A stretch of DNA of 64,000 bases from Leptodactylus fallax. Its lineage: Eukaryota; Chordata; Amphibia; Anura; Leptodactylidae. The stretch's first letter is position 1. Every line of letters begins with the position of its first letter. The stretch covers positions 4,141,001 to 4,205,000 of the forward strand of contig CAMRHE010000077.1 of NCBI GenBank assembly GCA_947044405.1, in the 5' to 3' direction. This document shows, in pieces, positions 22,280-35,109 of this stretch. The position numbers were made by a program, and so were the translations under genes. The notes under the pieces are model-generated. The model saw only the letters and a program-made list of their open reading frames with translations. It was not told where the DNA came from and ran no database searches.

Positions 22280-22470
22280 TACTTTGTAGAGGTGATTCTA
22301 CAGTTTCCGAATATGTCTCTGTTATTCAGCTTTGGAGCACCATTTTCATGTAAATTATTCACATGCAAATGAGGAGGAAGGTTCCCTGGGGCAATTTTCT
22401 CCCCATTTGCATCTGAATAAAATGGCGAATGCTGAGTAACACAGCCATATTTGAAAACTGAAATCACCCC
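22280..22470. repeat. Second copy of the dispersed repeat at 7-185
   Basis: It aligns over about 100 bases with 7-120 and then folds back (GCAAATGAGGAGGAAGG.. against ..CCCCATTTGCATCTGAATAA). It lies in FTCDNL1 intron 2, about 200 bases upstream of exon 3. Confidence 0.6.
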
Positions 22471-23024
22471 AACAAGGTACGATGATTAGATTTGTTACCA
22501 ATTTACTGCTGACAGACACGAACAATGCCCAAAAAGATCCCATTGTCTATAATGGGGTTTAATGGGCCTCTATCCCGATGTTTTTTCCCACATGCAGGAC
22601 TTTTTCATCAGCAATTTTTAACTGATTCTGTGACAGATGCTCCTAATGGAGCCGCCAACACAGATGTGAACTTAGCCTAACTGTGACATGGCCAAGAAAC
22701 ATATGGTAAAACCAGCATGTGGTTTATGATGGACTGCAGCAGTTTTACGGCTAGTATAAGTTAAGTACATGGTTATTATGTACTTGATGTGTACTAGCTG
22801 CAGCAATTCACAGTAAACTGTGTGTTTTATGCTATGCAGTTCTCAGCTGTGTGACAAGTACTGCACCTTGGCCACATTGTGTAATGGAACCCTTGACCAG
22901 AATATAAAAAAGTTAATCAAATAAGGTCTTTTACTAACTTTTTAGTGTTCTGTTTGTCAGCATTTTTCAGGAAACTTTTTGAGGTGAATAAGTGTAAGGT
23001 GTTCTGCTCCTGTCTAATGCTTAC

Positions 23025-23270
23025 ACTAAGTTCACACCTGCGTTCGGGTTTCCGTTCTTCAGAATCTGCTTAAAAAGCGGTTACCCGCAGAATCCCGAAG
23101 ACCCCATAGACTATAATGAGGTTCACCTAGTTTTCGCCTGGTTTCGCTCGAAAAATGTGGAGAGAAAATTCCTGCTTGCAGGAGTTTTCGCTCCGCATAT
23201 TTCAAGCAGATTTGGGGACAGAATCCCCGAACAGAGACCACGCGCATATGTGAACCTAGCCTTAAAGGTA
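23025..23270. repeat. Dispersed repeat, family C (fold-back)
   Basis: AAGTTCACACCTGCGTTCGG and GTTTCCGTTCTTC open it, and GACCACGCGCATATGTGAAC and CTAGCC close it; CCCATAGACTATAATGAGGT is in the middle. Other copies: 11530-11705, 22545-22680 (partial), 41905-42175, 45335-45530, 52455-52735. Confidence 0.65.
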
Positions 23271-23274
23271 TACT

Positions 23275-23965
23275 AATACTAGAAATAACTGATAACAGTG
23301 AACAGGAAATAAACTGAGATAAACATTCTTGTAGAAATCCTGCAGACAACACAAGAGTTAATATTCTGCTGATCTGTTTAATTTTTGGCTGGGAAATAGC
23401 CAAGGGGGCAAGTTGTAACAATCTTTTTCTCGTACTGTAAACAGGACTAATGGGGGAGGCTGCTGCTGCAGCCAGTTATCGTATAAGTTTTTCTCCAGCC
23501 CCCACCATTCTTGATCAATCAGTGTAGTAAGTTTTGGTGTTTGACATGCTAATTAGTTTCTTTACTGTCAGATGGGCAGTGTCAGACAGGAGCAGGCAAG
23601 GGGGTGTGATTCAGAGCCCTCTGAAACTGTCCAATCAGAGGAGACAGAGCTACTAATCCCTCCCCTTGTCTGCTCTGGTCCATGACCACCCACCTGACAG
23701 TCGGGCTAGAGAAAAGTTCCAGCTGTGCTGGTGGAATCAGAGGAGCAGTATGGACTAAAAGTTGCAAAGAACTAGTTGGTGGATGTGGTGAAGGGTCCTT
23801 TTTATGTAATGGCTTTGACCACTTACATTTATCGTTGCACAGAATCCAATGTAAGGTGACACGAATGGCGATATAAGCTGTTAGTTTGGAGATAAAAGTT
23901 GCTAAACAATCTATTATGAAAGAGCATAACACTTAATAAATAAGCTATTCTGGTAAAGGTATATA
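23275..23965. repeat. Dispersed frog-type repeat (fold-back fragment)
   Basis: AACAGTGAACAGGAAATAAA, then TGATCAATCAGTGTAGTAAG, ACATGCTAATTAGTTTCTTT and CAGATGGGCAGTGTCAGACA are text I recognise as a common anuran repeat. The shorter ORFs in it are not coding. Confidence 0.45.
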
Positions 23966-24353
23966 GACAGAATTCTGAAGAATATAAAGGCAAAGAGCCC
24001 ATGACACAGTTTGTTTAGGATCAAGTGTAAATCTTCATTTTGGAATCAAACATAATCCTGTGAACATGGAGGAGAAATAAAATCTCAACACAGACAAGAA
24101 TGGTTTTGCTTTGTTGTGGATTTTGCCTACAGTTGCCTCAGATTTCATTTATTGCTATGCAGATTTTCCAGTGGATTTCTGGCCTAACCTTCTCATACTA
24201 GATACGCACAAAAATGTAGAAAAAAAAGTATATTTGGGGTTAGACACAATGGAGAAGCGAGGGACAATTGTATACAATTATTCTTCGTGAATTGGTACAT
24301 TATATTATAATTGGAATTAGCATTAATTGAATTAGAATTAGAATTGATGTGTG

Positions 24354-26284
24354 CAGTGGCGTAACTAGGAATGGCTGGGCCCCAAGGCGAACATTTGACA
24401 TGGGGCCCCCCCCCCCGAACCGCCGCCCCCGCCCCCTCCCCCCGGACCGCCCCCCTCCAACCCCCCCCCCCCCCCCCCAAAAACGCATTCCTGCGCACAC
24501 TATTATGTGCCATAGTGGCCCCTGCACACAGTATCATGTCCCATAGTGGCCCCTGCACACAGTATTATGTCCCATAGTGGCCCCTGCACACAGTATCATG
24601 CCCCATAGTGGCCCCTGCACACAGTATCATGTCCCATAGGGGCCCCTGCACACAGTATCATGTCCCATAGTGGCCCCTGCACACACTATTATTCCCCATA
24701 GTGGCCCCTGCACTGAGTATTTTGCCCCATAGTGGCCCCTGCACACAGTATCATGTCCCATAGGGGCCCCTGCACACAGTATCATGCCCCATAGTGGCCC
24801 CTGCACTGAGTATTTTGCCCCATAGGGGCCCCTGCACACAGTATCATGTCCCATAGTGGCCCCTGCACACAGTATTTTGCCCCATAGTAGCCCCTGCACA
24901 CACTATTATTCCCCATAGTGGCCCCTGCACTGAGTATTTTGCCCCATAGTGGCCCCTGCACACAGTATCATGTCCCATAGTGGCCCCTGCACACAGTATC
25001 ATGTCCCATAGTGGCCCCTGCACACAGTATTTTGCCCCATAGTAGCCCCTGCACACACTATTATTCCCCATAGTGGCCCCTGCACTGAGTATTTTGCCCC
25101 ATAGTGGCCCCTGCACACAGTATCATGTCCCATAGTGGCCCCTGCACACAGTATCATGCCCCATAGTGGCCCCTGCTCTGAGTATTTTGCCCCATAGGGG
25201 CCCCTGCACACAGTATCATGTCCCATAGTGGCCCCTGCACACAGTATTTTGCCCCATAGTGGCCCCTGCACACAGTATCATGCACCATAGTGGCCCCTGC
25301 ACTGAGTATTTTTCCCCATAGTGGCCCCTGCACTGAGTATTTTGCCCCATAGGGGCCCCTGCACACAGTATCATGTCCCATAGTGGCCCCTGCACACAGT
25401 ATTTTGCCCCATAGTGGCCCCTGCACACAGTATCATGCACCATAGTGGCCCCTGCACTGAGTATTTTTCCCCATAGTGGCCCCTGCACTGAGTATTTTGC
25501 CCCATAGAGGCCCCTTCACACAGTATCATGTCCCATAGTGGCCCCTGCACACAGTATTTTGCCCCATAGTGGCCCCTGCACACACTATTATTCCCCATAG
25601 TGGCCCCTGCACTGAGTATTTTTCCCCATAGTGGCCCCTGCACACAGTACTATATGCCCCATTGTGGACCACCCATGAACAATTCTTTTATTCTTTTCAG
25701 ACCCCAGAGTATAATGATCGGAGACCCAGGGGAGGATAGAAACATAAAAAAACAACGTTGCTTACCTGTTCCTCGCTCCGGTGCATGCCCGTGCGCTACT
25801 CCGGCCTTCTTCAATGTTGGACCAGGCCGGCGTCACGTGACGCAGGCCTGCGTCGCGACGCAAAATGACGTCGGCTGACGTCTGGGACGTCACCAAACAG
25901 GCCCGAAGCCTGGAGAAGTGTCGAACAGGTAAGTACATTGTTTTTTATGTTCTCTCACCAACTCTGGGCCTCCGATTATTATACTCTGGGGTCTGAAAAG
26001 TTCCCGGAGTATAATGATAGCAGAGATTGTGGTGTTCGGGCCGCGGCCTCACATACCGATCCCCGCTCCTGCGCACAGCCGCCTCCGCAGAATCGGAAGC
26101 ACAGGCGGCCGTGAGCGGGACCCCGGGGATCGGTAAGTATATAGGGCCCGTTACCTGCTGGGGTTACTCCAGGAGATAACGGACTATAAAAAAAAAAAAA
26201 ACGCATCGGGGGCCCGCGGGGCCCCGTAATGTCCCGGGCCCTGTGGCAGCTGCTACCGCTGCTACCCTGGTAGTTACGCCCCTG
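24354..26284. mobile_element. Non-autonomous hAT-type element carrying a minisatellite
   Basis: Left end CAGTGGCGTAACTAGGAATG; the right end is the inverse of CAGGGGCGTAACTACCAGG. The flanking octamers are GATGTGTG (24346-24353) and GATCTGTG (26285-26292), a 7/8 match and the 8-bp duplication typical of hAT transposons. Inside, in order: a C-rich tract (about 24400-24480), a 38-unit 31-bp array (24488-25665), and an inverted pair around AGACCCCAGAGTATAATGAT (about 25698-25717 and its inverse near 25978-25998) enclosing a GC-rich core. A second GC-rich part with a poly-A stretch (about 26186-26200) follows. No transposase frame. It lies in FTCDNL1 intron 2. Confidence 0.8.
24488..25665. repeat. 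31-bp minisatellite, ~38 units, 155-bp higher-order period
   Basis: The units read CCTGCACACAGTATCATGTC plus CCATAGTGGCC, with variants such as CACTGAGTATTTTG and CACACTATTATTCC. Variant types recur every five units: two adjacent 155-bp blocks match at about 24830-25140, and another pair lies at about 25200-25510. Expansion therefore happened in five-unit steps. Long open frames on the minus strand across the array only reflect that 3 x 31 bp is divisible by three. Confidence 0.93.
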
Positions 26285-26292
26285 GATCTGTG

Positions 26293-27390
26293 GATGGGAG
26301 CCTAAGATGATCGGTCACCTATCCTGACATCTTTGTTTTATCAAATTCTTCTATTCCTCATTATATAACAAAAATGATCTAATAACTAATTATATAACAT
26401 TGACAATTGGGTGCTACCATTTCCCTTGTCAAGGGGGTGTGTTCCTACACAGACTAGCAGCTTTTATTGGATTGTGTAGGGACATACCCCCAACTGTTTA
26501 AACCCAGTTGTCAATGTATTCAGCAAATTTTAGGAGGAATAACAGAGGAACGGCACAATGTTTAAGAGACGGTCCTCCAGAATTGTTATTTTATGGGGAA
26601 GTATTTACTAAAAAATTACAGATTTACTAAAAAATCTGTCAACTGACAAGTCTTCTTTGGGAACGTACCACCAAACAGGATCATCTCCCAGATTCCATAT
26701 AAACATTAGGCACATTTGCTTACCTTGTTGTCCACACATTATTGTAACTACATATGTCCACCTATAAACCATGCTCAATCTATTAAGGTTATGGAAATAA
26801 AATCTATACACTGTGCATATATAATACATTCATTCATGACAATACAAATCTCTTTCCTTGTCAATATTAGGGTTAAACCAAAAATGTAAAATAAAAAAAA
26901 AAAAATCCATGTGCAAATTCATGTGTCCAGACAAAGCGTTAAACGTTTTATAGGCTTTTCATTTCCCTAGCAAATGAAGTAATTTAATTAACAGCTTTTT
27001 TAATTCCCTTGGGATCTCTTTTTCACTTGCTCAGCTAAAATAATGTTCACAAATGATGTTGAGATCTTAAAGCAACAGCGAACATATTTATTAAATCATG
27101 GGATGTCATGAGGCCTTTTATGGCCTATTCATTACATCTTGTGACTTCTGGTTCAGCACTGCACAGTAAGCAAAAGCCATTATTCTACAAAGTGTCATTG
27201 TAGCATGCATGATACTGCTGATGTTCTACATATTTGGGTAGAAATCACACATTCTTAGTTCATTGGAGAAATCTTATGATGGTCTATTGTTCTACTACCA
27301 TGGACTTTTCAATACAGTTTCTATGAGCAGTATATACCATATAAACATATAGCTGTATCAACAATCTGTGATATTCCAGTTATATGTCTA
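26293..27390. other. Intron 2, no further feature
   Basis: AT-rich intronic DNA between the hAT-type element and the family A repeats. It contains an inverted pair (about 26430 GGGGGTGTGTTCCTACACAG and 26482 GTGTAGGGACATACCCCCAA) but no gene. Confidence 0.5.
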
Positions 27391-27394
27391 ACCA

Positions 27395-27780
27395 CACATA
27401 ACAAATCAGCTTTTTTTGTTGCAGATTTTGTTGCTGTTTTTTGAGCCAAATCCAGGAGTGGAATGAGCAGAAGGTAGAAGTATACGTACGTTTTATATAT
27501 ATATCTCCCATTCCTCTTGTAGCCATTCTTGGTTTTGGCTCAAAAAACCGCAACAAAATCTGCGTTAAAAAAAGCTGTGTTTCCGCAACATGGGGCCTCA
27601 GCCTAAGGTGGAAAAGCCACTCAAGTCAGGAGTGACTTGAAATAGAATGCAAAATATAAAGAAAGCTCTTAGATGTTTCCCTTCTGTTAAATCCACTCCT
27701 GATTTTGGCTCAAAAATTTCAGCAAAATCTGCATAAAAAAATACTGCATTTTCGCAACGTGGGGCCTCAGCCTCACAGTT
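27395..27780. repeat. Fold-back repeat, family A, two adjacent copies
   Basis: First copy: GTTGCAGATTTTGTTGCTGT..TTTGAGCCAAATCCAGGAGT pairs with TTGGTTTTGGCTCAAAAAAC..GCAACAAAATCTGCG and ends CAACATGGGGCCTCAGCCTA. The second, half copy ends CAACGTGGGGCCTCAGCCTC at 27773. Confidence 0.7.
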
Positions 27781-27967
27781 CAGCAGAGGTTTACCACCAG
27801 GGAAGCAATAAGGGGGAGTCCACACCACAACTATGTTATTATACCTTCAATGGGGTCTAAATCCTGGCAAATTATGAGATGATACTTTTAAAATAATCTC
27901 ACCACAGATAACCTACTGTACCATGCAAGCAGAGAGGAAGGATATAGTGTCCATAACCCCCTAAGGA

Positions 27968-28030
27968 CATGGTTACATAGTTAGTACGATTCAAAAAAGA
28001 CATATCCATCAAGTCCAACCAAAATATGGG
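27968..28030. repeat. Common anuran repeat piece
   Basis: GGTTACATAGTTAGTACGAT then AAAAAAGACATATCCATCAA and GTCCAACCAAAA: short text seen very often in frog genomes; family name not assigned. Confidence 0.5.
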
Positions 28031-28164
28031 AGAGAAAGCAAGCTCCCCAAAGTGCAGATGCCATGCGAACAACATATTCTATAGATTTGCAAAAGCATCA
28101 ATGCAATTTTGCACTAAAAAGGCATCTAAGCCTTTTTGAAGCCGTCAGCCTTGTTTGATACTTA

Positions 28165-28690
28165 AGGTCGCAGTTCCTTTTTTGTTTTTTCCATTTTCAC
28201 ATTTTAAAAGCCATAACTTTTTTTTATTTATTGTCAATCTACGAAGGCTTATTTTTGCGCAACAAGTTGTACTTTTGTATTGCACCATTTGGGAAACATT
28301 GAGTTTATTGATCACATTTTATTAACTCTTTCTTGCAGATGAGAACCACAGCCAGCGGCCTGCACATGGTAGTGTGCAATTAGCCTTAGCAAGACGGCAA
28401 AAAAGGTCAATTTCACAATTTTTTTAACATTCTAAATTCTGTGTGGTGCACTGGGCATCATAAATAACATTTCACCTTTATTCTGCCAGTCAGTACGATT
28501 ACGGTGATATTAAGTTTATATAGGTTTTTTATGTTTGAATGTTTTTTTAAGTTTAATTTGAACCATGAAATCACTTATTTTCCAAAAGTAATTTGTTTTA
28601 GCGTCACCACATTCTGACAGCCATATCTTTTTTATTTTTCCATCATCAGAACCCTGTAAGGACTTGTTTTTTGCGGGATCCGCTGAATGC
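28165..28690. repeat. Dispersed repeat, family F
   Basis: AAAAGCCATAACTTTTTTTT, GAAGGCTTATTTTTGCGCAA and TATTGCACCATTTGGGAAAC, then a second partial unit with TCTGACAGCCATATC and GTAAGGACTTGTTTTTTGCG. Confidence 0.5.
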
Positions 28691-28894
28691 AGGACTTTTT
28701 CTTCTGTTACCAAAATAAACAAACAGGAAGAAAAAAGTGTCGGTCATGTTTTTTACATTATAGTCAATGGGAATGGACAGAGGTGGAGGGGGCTCCATGT
28801 GTGTCTGTTACTCACCTAACATTAGTGTCTGTTGCCTTCATCCTATGTCAGATTAAAACAATGGGCTGTAATAACAGTAGTGTGAACATAACCT

Positions 28895-29275
28895 TAGGGT
28901 ATGTCCACACAATGGCTTTTGGAGAAGATTTTGAGGCGACTTTGTGCCTCAAAATCCATTCCAAAAACCGTCCGTATACGGCATCCCATTTTTTTTCAAA
29001 GTGAGGCAGTGATGGATGCTTTTATATTCAATGTGCTGAAAAAAGAAGCATCCAGCTTGATCTTGCCACGATTTCCACAACAGAATCACCACTGAAACAG
29101 TACCAGATGGCCACTCTCTGATCAGCCCTACTGCATAAGGCTATACGTGCAAACTTGCGAGTCTCAGCCTATGCTTTCCATGGATGATTCCACAGGGCAT
29201 TTCTTGGAGAAAATTTTTGAGGCTGAACACCACCTCAAAATCCACTCCAAAACTGTCGTGTGAAAATACCCTAAT
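28895..29275. repeat. Family D-like fold-back pieces
   Basis: TAGGGTATGTCCACACAATG and GAGGCGACTTTGTGCCTCAA open it; GGCTGAACACCACCTCAAAA and CGTGTGAAAATACCCTAATG close it. Ends correspond as inverse copies. Confidence 0.55.
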
Positions 29276-29579
29276 GGGTTAACTTGGAATTTAGATTGTG
29301 ATCCTCAATGTGGACAAGGGCTGATATGAGTGGTGACAATCTATGTACAGCGCTGTAGAATATGTTGTTCACATGGCATCTGCACTTTGGGGAGCTTGCT
29401 TTCTCTCCCATGTAGAGTACAGCCTGCAGTCTCATATCTACATGTCGACTGTACAACATGCACCATCTACTCTTCTTTCCAGCTCTCCTGTCCTCATCAA
29501 TGTGAGCAGGAGGTTGAATAGCTGTGTGATGCTGCCATCTGCAGGCCAAATTAATTATGACAGTCAAGTTGCTTGGCGT

Positions 29580-29895
29580 CTCTTAGATCAGAATAATGAT
29601 AGCCTATTATTTGGACAGTCAATTAGTATTGCTCATAGGGGTCTAACTTAGTACCGGTGACCAGTTATTTCACAAGCACTACAGCCTCTTCATTTTGTAC
29701 ACTGCTGTGTCTGCAGGCAGGAATGCATTTGGTATCAAGTAACTGAGATGCAGCTGCAATACCCTGCACCTCTGCTCCTAAGTAGATGGCATGCAGGTAG
29801 ACGGATCTGCAGATAGCCTGACCCAACCAATCTAATATTGTTGGCAATGTTAATGATAGGCTATCAATATTCTGATCTAAGAAAACCCCTTGAGG
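29580..29895. repeat. Fold-back repeat
   Basis: TTAGATCAGAATAATGATAG (29581) pairs with ATAGGCTATCAATATTCTGATCT (29855-29878, shown in part). AAACCCCTTGA closes the right side. Centre text resembles the TTAA-type MITEs. Confidence 0.6.
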
Positions 29896-30320
29896 CCGGG
29901 GCTCCAAGTAGCGTAAACGCCATGATTTGGCAGTGGAAGAAATGCAGCAGTACCTGCAAAGTGGATGGGATTCTGGCTAATCGCATCCACACATTGCAGA
30001 AAAATATCTGCAGCTGAAATGCTGCGATTTCAAAAACACTCGCATGTCAATTATACCTAAGGAAATGCTGGTAGTTTCTGTATAGGTATGATAGAAGTAG
30101 AAAGTCCGTAGTGGAAAACTCTGCGGACTTTCTGTGAAAAGCGCTGCGTTAAAAAACGCGATGTGTTTCTGTCACAGTTTTTTCCACAGTGCTTTTTGGC
30201 TTTGGCTTGCCACATGGGACCTTAGCAGCACTTTTCACAGAAAGTCCGCAGAGTCTTCCTCTGTCGACTTTCTGCTTCTATGATACCTAGACGGAAAATG
30301 CCAGCATTTCCGTAGATATA

Positions 30321-31253
30321 CACACGTGGACAAAATTGTTGGTACCCCTCGTTTAATGAAAGAAAAACCCACAATGGTCACAGAAATAACTTGAATCTGA
30401 CAAAAGTAATATATAAAAAATTTTATTACAAGCCACAAAGCTTTTGGGAGAATGTCCTATGGACAGATGAGACAAAAATCGAAATTTTTGGCAAGGCACA
30501 TCAGTTCTATGTTCACAGATGGAAAAATGAAGCATATCTTGGAAAGAACACTGTCCCTACTGTGAAACATGGATAAGGCTCTGTTATGTTCTGGGGCTGC
30601 TTTGCTGCATCTGGCACAGGGTGTCTTGAATCTGTGCAGGGTACAATGAAATCTCAAGACTATCAAGGGATTCTAGAGAGAAATGTGCTGCCCAGTGTCA
30701 GAAAGCTTGGTCTCAGTCGCAGGTCATGGGTCTTGCAACAGGTTAATGACCCAAAACACGCAGCTAAAAACACCCAAGAATGGCTAAGAGGAAAACACTG
30801 GACTATTCTGAAGTGGCCTTCTATGAGCCCTGACCTAAATTCTATTGAGCATCTTTGGAAGGAGCTGAAACATGCCGTCTGGAAAAGGCACCCTTCAAAC
30901 TCGAGACAACTGGAGCAGTTTCCTCATGAGGAGTGGCCAAAATACCTGCTGAGAGGTGCAGAAGTCTCATTGACAGTTCCAGGAATCGTTTGATTGCAGG
31001 GATTGCCTCAAAAGGTTGTGCAACAAAATATTAAGTCAAGGGAACCATCATTTCTGTCCAGGCCTGTTTCATGAGTTTTCTTTTTTTAAAAATTCTGTTG
31101 AAGCATGGTTGAAAAGCAATGTCTGACTTTCATTTGTTCATTTTCATAGAATTTTTATATATTGTCACTTTTGTCAGACTCAAGTTATTTCTGTGACCAT
31201 TGTGCGTTTTTCTTTCATTAAACGAGGGGTACCAACAATTTTGTCCACGTGGG
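30321..31253 (+). mobile_element. Internally deleted Tc1-like element, dead
   Basis: Ends are CACACGTGGACAAAATTG on the left and the inverse of CCCACGTGGACAAAATTG on the right, with TA at 30319-30320 and 31254-31255. The inverted repeats match for about 85 bp. The left repeat runs almost directly into the middle of the transposase, so the 5' part of the gene is lost. It lies in FTCDNL1 intron 2, opposite to the gene, and is inserted in a fold-back repeat. Confidence 0.88.
30427..31034 (+). pseudogene. Tc1 DD34E transposase remnant
   Basis: The frame resumes at YKPQSFWENVLWTDETKIE and runs to CATKY, so only the catalytic half is left and the helix-turn-helix DNA-binding half is gone. An in-frame TAA replaces a Gly codon in the glycine-rich HGGGS box (about 30574-30576). 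The second catalytic Asp is Val (QQVNDPKH), and NPIEH is NSIEH. One base is missing near 30940, which shifts the last ~30 codons out of frame. The spacing to the E is 34 residues. It cannot encode an active enzyme. Confidence 0.88.
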
Positions 31254-31439
31254 TAATTGATATACTGCGATTTACAAAAACACAACGTTTTTTGAAATTG
31301 TAGCATGTCTGCTGCGGATATTTTTCTGCAATGTGTGGATGGGATTATCCCATCCTCTTTGCAGGTACTGTAAAAAGCCGCTCTATTTGCAATGTGTTGT
31401 GGCATTTATGCTAAGTGGGTCCCCGGCCTTAAGGTTAAG

Positions 31440-31790
31440 GCCCCACGTATCGAAACACAACAAAAAAAAATTAAGACGGAAAAAAATACTGTGAAAACGC
31501 ATCACTTTTTTTTGCAGCGTTTTTCATTGTGTTTTCGCTGATTTTGTCTCGGCAGACTTTCTATCCATATTATACCCATAGGGAAAACGCCACTGTTTCC
31601 GCATGTAAATTGACATGCTTTGGTTTTTGAAAATGCAGATTTTCCACTGTGGATTTTTTTCTGCAATGTGTGGATGGGATCCCATTCACTTAGCAGGTAC
31701 TGTAAAATGCAGTGTTTTTTGCTGTGGTGTTTCTGCAGTGGCAAAAACGCTTTGTTTTCACACCGTGGGGCTTCAGCCTAAAGGATTCTG
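31440..31790. repeat. Dispersed repeat, family B
   Basis: AAACGCCACTGTTTCCGCAT, GTAAATTGACATGCTTTGGT and GCAATGTGTGGATGGGATCC, ending CACACCGTGGGGCTTCAGCC; about 100 bases from FTCDNL1 exon 2. Confidence 0.65.
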
Positions 31791-31885
31791 GCCTGGCCAA
31801 TCAGTGGCTATTCAATGCTTTTTTAGTTTTGTGCTTATTACATCATTTTACAAGTGAGAAAACACTTACTGAGCATTTCACTTAC

Positions 31886-31981
31886 CTATCTGTTCACTGG
31901 TAGAGACGATGGTGAGAACCGACCTGTTGTAGTCATAGTTGGAGAACACATTCAGCACAGATGTGTCTGGATGTCTCTGAC
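31886..31981 (-). CDS. FTCDNL1: FTCDNL1 coding exon 2
   Basis: Codes for residues 38-70 in part, with core DTSVLNVFSNYDYNRSVLTI. This matches the FTCD strand that reads [20 protein letters not shown]; the NRSV/NRTV motif is the clearest anchor. The acceptor is ATGACAG|GTCAG and the donor is GATAG|GTAAGTG. The 96-base length is a multiple of three with phase-1 ends, so skipping the exon would keep the frame. No ATG-initiated open frame covers it because it is short, and it was found by translating between the flanking splice sites. It lies between two fold-back repeats and about 1.1 kb from the intact DD34E transposon in intron 1. Confidence 0.85.
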
Positions 31982-31994
31982 CTGTCATCACAAA

Positions 31995-33127
31995 ATAAAT
32001 GGCTTTTCTCCAGGTACAGACTTAAAATAATGATACTTAATCATGTAAATCATGTGTGCGATCATTAACTAGTTAATTACTGTATACTACTCAGGCCTGG
32101 GAAGCAGAATCCAGAGCACAAGCCTGGGAGACATGGAGCAGAAACCAAGTGTGATGAATTGTAATCTAAACTATTCAGAGACAAAAGCATGTCATACAGC
32201 CCAATACTGTACAGGGAACTTGTGCAATAAAATTCTGTCTTTTCCCACTTTGTTCACTTTTGGTCCAAGGGTAAATTCACACAGCACTTAATAAAGGTTA
32301 GGGGATGCATTCCATAACTAAAATCTTATCAAATACATGAATAATCTGTATCCAGTGCAAGAACCCGGTATTTTATATCTCGTCCACATTCACCAGAACA
32401 ATATCAGCATGGATTTTTGTCAACGTCACAGAAACTAAAGTCTGCCATGGTGATGAACATGAACATTGCTTTTCCCAAACAATTCTCTGAAAAGCATCGG
32501 ATTAGCCACAAAAAATTATCCCCAACTAATTCTTGCAAATATCCGCTAACATATACATGGCACATCCATGGCAGGAAGCCGATTCTCAGCCATAGATACC
32601 GTATTTGATTTTATAAATACACATTGGATCTGTCATAAATAAATCCTCGAAATTAGACCAAGGCCTTATTCACACAAATGTCATAAACAGACGTCACACA
32701 ACTTTTTGAACACATTCTATTTCAATGGGGCAATTCACAAGTCCATTTTTTGCCCTTCTTCACATATGCCTCAATAGACTCAAGTGTATAAGGGGTCAGT
32801 GAAAATTGATGCTCCACAAATGCAAAATGGCAGTGAAAAAATGGACCGATTATCCATCTTTCACAGCCGTTTTTTCAACGATTGTGAGAATATAGTAAAC
32901 ACGTGAACCGGACATATTAAACGGATACTTCTGAGTGACATCCCTTCCCTATAGGAGCCCATGGAAAGAAATATATATTGTATAGAATACAGTATATTTT
33001 TTGTGCTGGACACCACTGGACTAGCAACTGCATTATTAAATGGAAACCCAATGGATACCACCAGACTAGTTTTTTTTTTTTACCCTTTATCAGGTGTATG
33101 GAGGTCTATGGGTCACATATTCTCACA
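31995..33127. other. Intron 1, distal part, nothing found
   Basis: AT-rich intronic DNA between exon 2 and the DD34E transposon. Short frames only; no repeat was recognised with confidence. Confidence 0.5.
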
Positions 33128-33129
33128 TA

Positions 33130-34766
<1,637 letters not shown>

Positions 34767-35109
34767 TATGCTTCCCTGACTCATATGTATAAAAGACTCA
34801 ATAGGCACAATGTGAAATCGGCATTTGGATATTGAGCTCATGGACCCATACTGAGTATACACAGGTCCTAGTATGAGGGTGCAGGTATATATTTCCATAC
34901 ATTTCAATAGGGAATATCCTCTCACATTAGATGTTTGTTGCTGGATCTTTGCCAATCTAGATGGGCTCTCTATATAGAATGTATTTTATTTCATAATGGG
35001 TGAAACATGGCTGGGTCACAATGAATTTTAACTTGCCCAGTTCATTGTTACCCCTAGAGATAAGCAGTGTCAAGAGTCTGGAAGTAATTCTTTCTCCTAT
35101 CGAAGCAGT

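Larger units (their letters stand above)
29896..31435. repeat. Family B repeat split by the dead Tc1 element
   Basis: The left part (to 30320) runs through ATTGCAGAAAAATATCTGCA, an inverted pair CTGCGGACTTTCTGTGAAAA / TTTTCACAGAAAGTCCGCAG, and ends CCGTAGATA. The right part (from 31254) resumes AATTGATATACTGCGATTTA and GCAATGTGTGGATGGGATTA. Joined at the TA, the two give the CCGTAGGTATAATTGACATG text found in the other family B copies. Confidence 0.7.

Noticed and set aside
24488..25665. Minus-strand 90-codon frames (MQGPLWGKILCAGATMG type)
   Set aside because: They are products of the 31-bp minisatellite and appear identically at 155-bp steps; not genes.
30391..30993. Plus-strand frames as an intact transposase
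   Set aside because: In-frame TAA, catalytic Asp changed to Val, a frameshift and a missing N-terminal half.
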